Origin: Limnohabitans sp. B9-3
GTDB taxonomy: Bacteria > Pseudomonadota > Gammaproteobacteria > Burkholderiales > Burkholderiaceae_C
Direction of reading: 5' to 3'
NCBI RefSeq assembly: GCF_002778325.1
Contig: NZ_NESI01000003.1
Coordinates: forward strand, 62,001-126,000
Length of the DNA stretch: 64,000 bases
The notes below the pieces were generated by a model. It was not told where the DNA came from. It saw only the letters and a list, made by a program, of their open reading frames with translations, and searched no databases. The position numbers and the translations under genes were made by a program. How positions within the stretch are numbered: position 1 is the stretch's first letter; each line of letters starts with the position of its first letter. Shown here piece after piece: positions 62,539-64,000 of this stretch.

Positions 62539-63440
62539 CGTTTGCGCAACCCTAAAAACATCACCGTTGCCACCACCAGCAAGCCACCGATGACTTGGAT
62601 TGGGGCAATCGCTTGGTCCAGTAAAATCCAAGCCAACACCAAGGCAAACACCGGCTCCACATTCATGATGGCCGAGTTGCCCACCACGCCTAAGCGCGGT
62701 AGCACGGTGAACATGATGGTGAACGCTGTGCCATACAAATAAGTGAGCGCGCCTAAGCCCCACCAGCCGGCTGAAGCAGTGGGTAGGTGAAAACCACCCT
62801 GCGCTGCCACAACGCTGCTGCCGAGCAGGAACACCAAGCTCATGGTGCTGAGGGTGCGCAGGCGGCCGTCTAAGTCGCCGGCTTCGTGCTGGGTGAACAC
62901 CAAAGCCAAGCCAAAGGTGGCGGCTGCGGTGAGTGCAAATGCGACGCCGACGCCAATCACGGCCCATTGCGCTTGAGCGCCTAGGCCAGAGGCTGCCCCG
63001 AAGACGTCGAGTGCCAGCGCCAAGCCTAAGAGCATCACCGGCATGGCGCGTAGCAATGTCTGGTCAGTCTTGTGTCCGTAGACGATGCGATCCCACAACG
63101 CTGTCCAGAGTGGGTAGGTGTTAAAAGCCAGCAGGGCCAAGGCCACAGGCAAACGCGCCACCGATGAATACAGGCACAGGCTCTGAATGCCCACCAGCAG
63201 GCCAACAGCCAGCAAACCACGTTTGTGTTGGCGCGTCAACCGCATGGACACACGGTGATGCCATAGCAAGCATGCCACCACAAAAGCCGTGATACCGCTG
63301 CGGATGGTCACGGCGGTGGCGACATCCACCCCGTTTTGAAACGCAAATCGAGCCGCCACATGGTTGGAGCCCATCATCAACGCGATGAGCAACAGCGTGG
63401 CAAAGGCCGTTGCCGAAAGGCGAGTTCGAGTGACAGTCAT
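62535..63440 (-). CDS. EamA-family (DMT) transporter
   Basis: 301 residues, ten hydrophobic segments in two repeats, the usual EamA/RhaT arrangement. No signature tells the substrate; relatives export amino acids or metabolites. It heads the soxX2-Y2-Z2-A2 operon and is translationally coupled to soxX2. A role in moving the sulfur compound or product of that set is a fair hypothesis only. The ATG at 63440 is used; a GTG 14 codons upstream would add a polar stretch. Confidence 0.85.
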   Translation of the reverse strand: MTVTRTRLSATAFATLLLIALMMGSNHVAARFAFQNGVDVATAVTIRSGITAFVVACLLWHHRVSMRLTRQHKRGLLAVGLLVGIQSLCLYSSVARLPVALALLAFNTYPLWTALWDRIVYGHKTDQTLLRAMPVMLLGLALALDVFGAASGLGAQAQWAVIGVGVAFALTAAATFGLALVFTQHEAGDLDGRLRTLSTMSLVFLLGSSVVAAQGGFHLPTASAGWWGLGALTYLYGTAFTIMFTVLPRLGVVGNSAIMNVEPVFALVLAWILLDQAIAPIQVIGGLLVVATVMFLGLRKR

Positions 63441-63554
63441 TTTTTCAGCATAAGGCAAGGTGAGAAGACGTGCGGTCGCCACCGTGTCTTTTGCGGCAGG
63501 AATGACATTTTTGTAACATTAATAATATTTGTAGAATTCCTTACATGATTGAAC

Positions 63555-63572
63555 ATACGCCAATTGGTGTAT
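63555..63572. promoter_or_regulatory. 18-bp palindrome between the EamA-sox2 operon and a winged-helix gene
   Basis: ATACGCCAA followed by TTGGTGTAT, one mismatched pair. It lies 115 and 76 bases from the divergent starts in an AT-rich gap (63483-63647), so it could be the operator of the adjacent regulator. Confidence 0.45.
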
Positions 63573-63647
63573 CTGTTAATATCCATATAAAGAATACGTC
63601 TAAGACAATTTTGTGAGATTCCCAGTTTTAACATTTGAGGCACTCTC

Positions 63648-64000
63648 TTGAAAATCGCTTACTTGCGCTATCTCCAGCTGATCGAATCCCTCAATACAGA
63701 ACCTTCGAGTCGCATGTCGGAGATGGATCCCTTGGCGAAACAGTTGCTGGACAAGATTTTGTTGCGCCACACCCAAGACAATCCCATGACGGTGAGCGAC
63801 GCCATGGCGTTGTCCTTCATTGCCTCTCCCGCCACGATTCAGCGTAAATTGGATTTGCTGCGCGAATCAGGTCTGATCGAGCAAGTCTTCAAAGGTAAAA
63901 ACCGCCGTACCAAATATTTGGTAACGACGGCTTTGTCAGAACAATATTTCAAAGACTTGAGCGATGCGATGGCTCAAGCCGTCGCCCAACCTGATGAGAT
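63648..64000 (+). CDS. Winged-helix DNA-binding protein, cut at window end
   Basis: The first 117 codons start with TTG at 63648, with GAGG seven bases upstream. SDAMALSFIASPATIQRKLDLLRESGLIEQVFKGKNRRTKYLV (about 50-92) is a helix-turn-helix plus wing resembling MarR-type repressors. It is divergent from the second sox operon and a good candidate for its regulator. The rest of the protein is outside the window. Confidence 0.75.
   Translation, partial: MKIAYLRYLQLIESLNTEPSSRMSEMDPLAKQLLDKILLRHTQDNPMTVSDAMALSFIASPATIQRKLDLLRESGLIEQVFKGKNRRTKYLVTTALSEQYFKDLSDAMAQAVAQPDE

Noticed and set aside
1..64000. Possible tRNA genes, CRISPR arrays, insertion sequences or prophage
   Set aside because: No cloverleaf-like block, regular spaced repeats, transposase, integrase or phage gene was seen when reading both strands.

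Overview
The window looks like a chromosomal segment of a Burkholderiales betaproteobacterium, most likely a freshwater Comamonadaceae member (Limnohabitans/Rhodoferax-like). That placement is inferred from gene content (dusB-fis-purH, algH-ruvX-pyrR-pyrB-pyrC', a phenylacetate cluster, a large sox cluster), the moderately high GC and tight gene packing with many ATGA overlaps; no marker gene was compared. No tRNA, rRNA, insertion sequence, prophage or CRISPR array was seen. The window cuts one gene at each end.

Layout: 1-3.6 kb holds phenylacetyl-CoA catabolism genes (two crotonases divergent from a TetR-type palindrome, then paaI-paaK). 3.6-25.8 kb is mostly housekeeping: an M61 peptidase, dsbC, a ubiquinone-type hydroxylase, a MOSC protein, ychF, dusB-fis-purH, a DEAD-box helicase, hemL, a thiD-like kinase, rubredoxin, photolyase, and an algH-ruvX-pyrR-pyrB-pyrC'-plsC run in which the dihydroorotase homologue has lost its metal ligands.

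25.8-40 kb is a sulfur-oxidation island: an ArsR-family regulator, a flavocytochrome c sulfide dehydrogenase pair with a DsrE-like protein, then a metallo-beta-lactamase protein, a SoxW-like thioredoxin, a Crp/Fnr regulator, a small cytochrome and soxC-D-Y-Z-A-X-B, followed by a phosphatase-like protein, two YeeE/YedE transporter halves and a persulfide dioxygenase. AT-rich motifs of the form GTTAATATATC and TTATATTTA recur at the divergent promoters and look like one regulon. 40-49.2 kb holds two sulfate-binding proteins and cysTWA, interrupted by an amino-acid ABC operon; the two sbp genes share an upstream 20-bp element.

49.2-60.5 kb is an accessory catabolic region: an exported dienelactone hydrolase, an MFS transporter, a sorbosone-dehydrogenase-like protein with a di-haem cytochrome c, and an operon of three exported alpha/beta hydrolases plus a two-subunit molybdenum hydroxylase. 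60.5-63.4 kb, on the minus strand, is a second, divergent soxX-Y-Z-A set with no soxB or soxCD, headed by an EamA transporter. Its SoxY lacks the usual GGCGG tail and ends in an ACFDET tail, and its SoxA keeps two haem sites while the main-cluster SoxA keeps one. This second set, beside a periplasmic hydrolase/Mo-hydroxylase operon, is the most likely place for undescribed biology.

In combination, the main island should oxidise sulfide and thiosulfate to sulfate in the periplasm and pass electrons to c-type cytochromes, with YeeE/YedE, DsrE and persulfide dioxygenase handling reduced sulfur. All functional statements are by recognition of families and motifs by eye; no database search was run.
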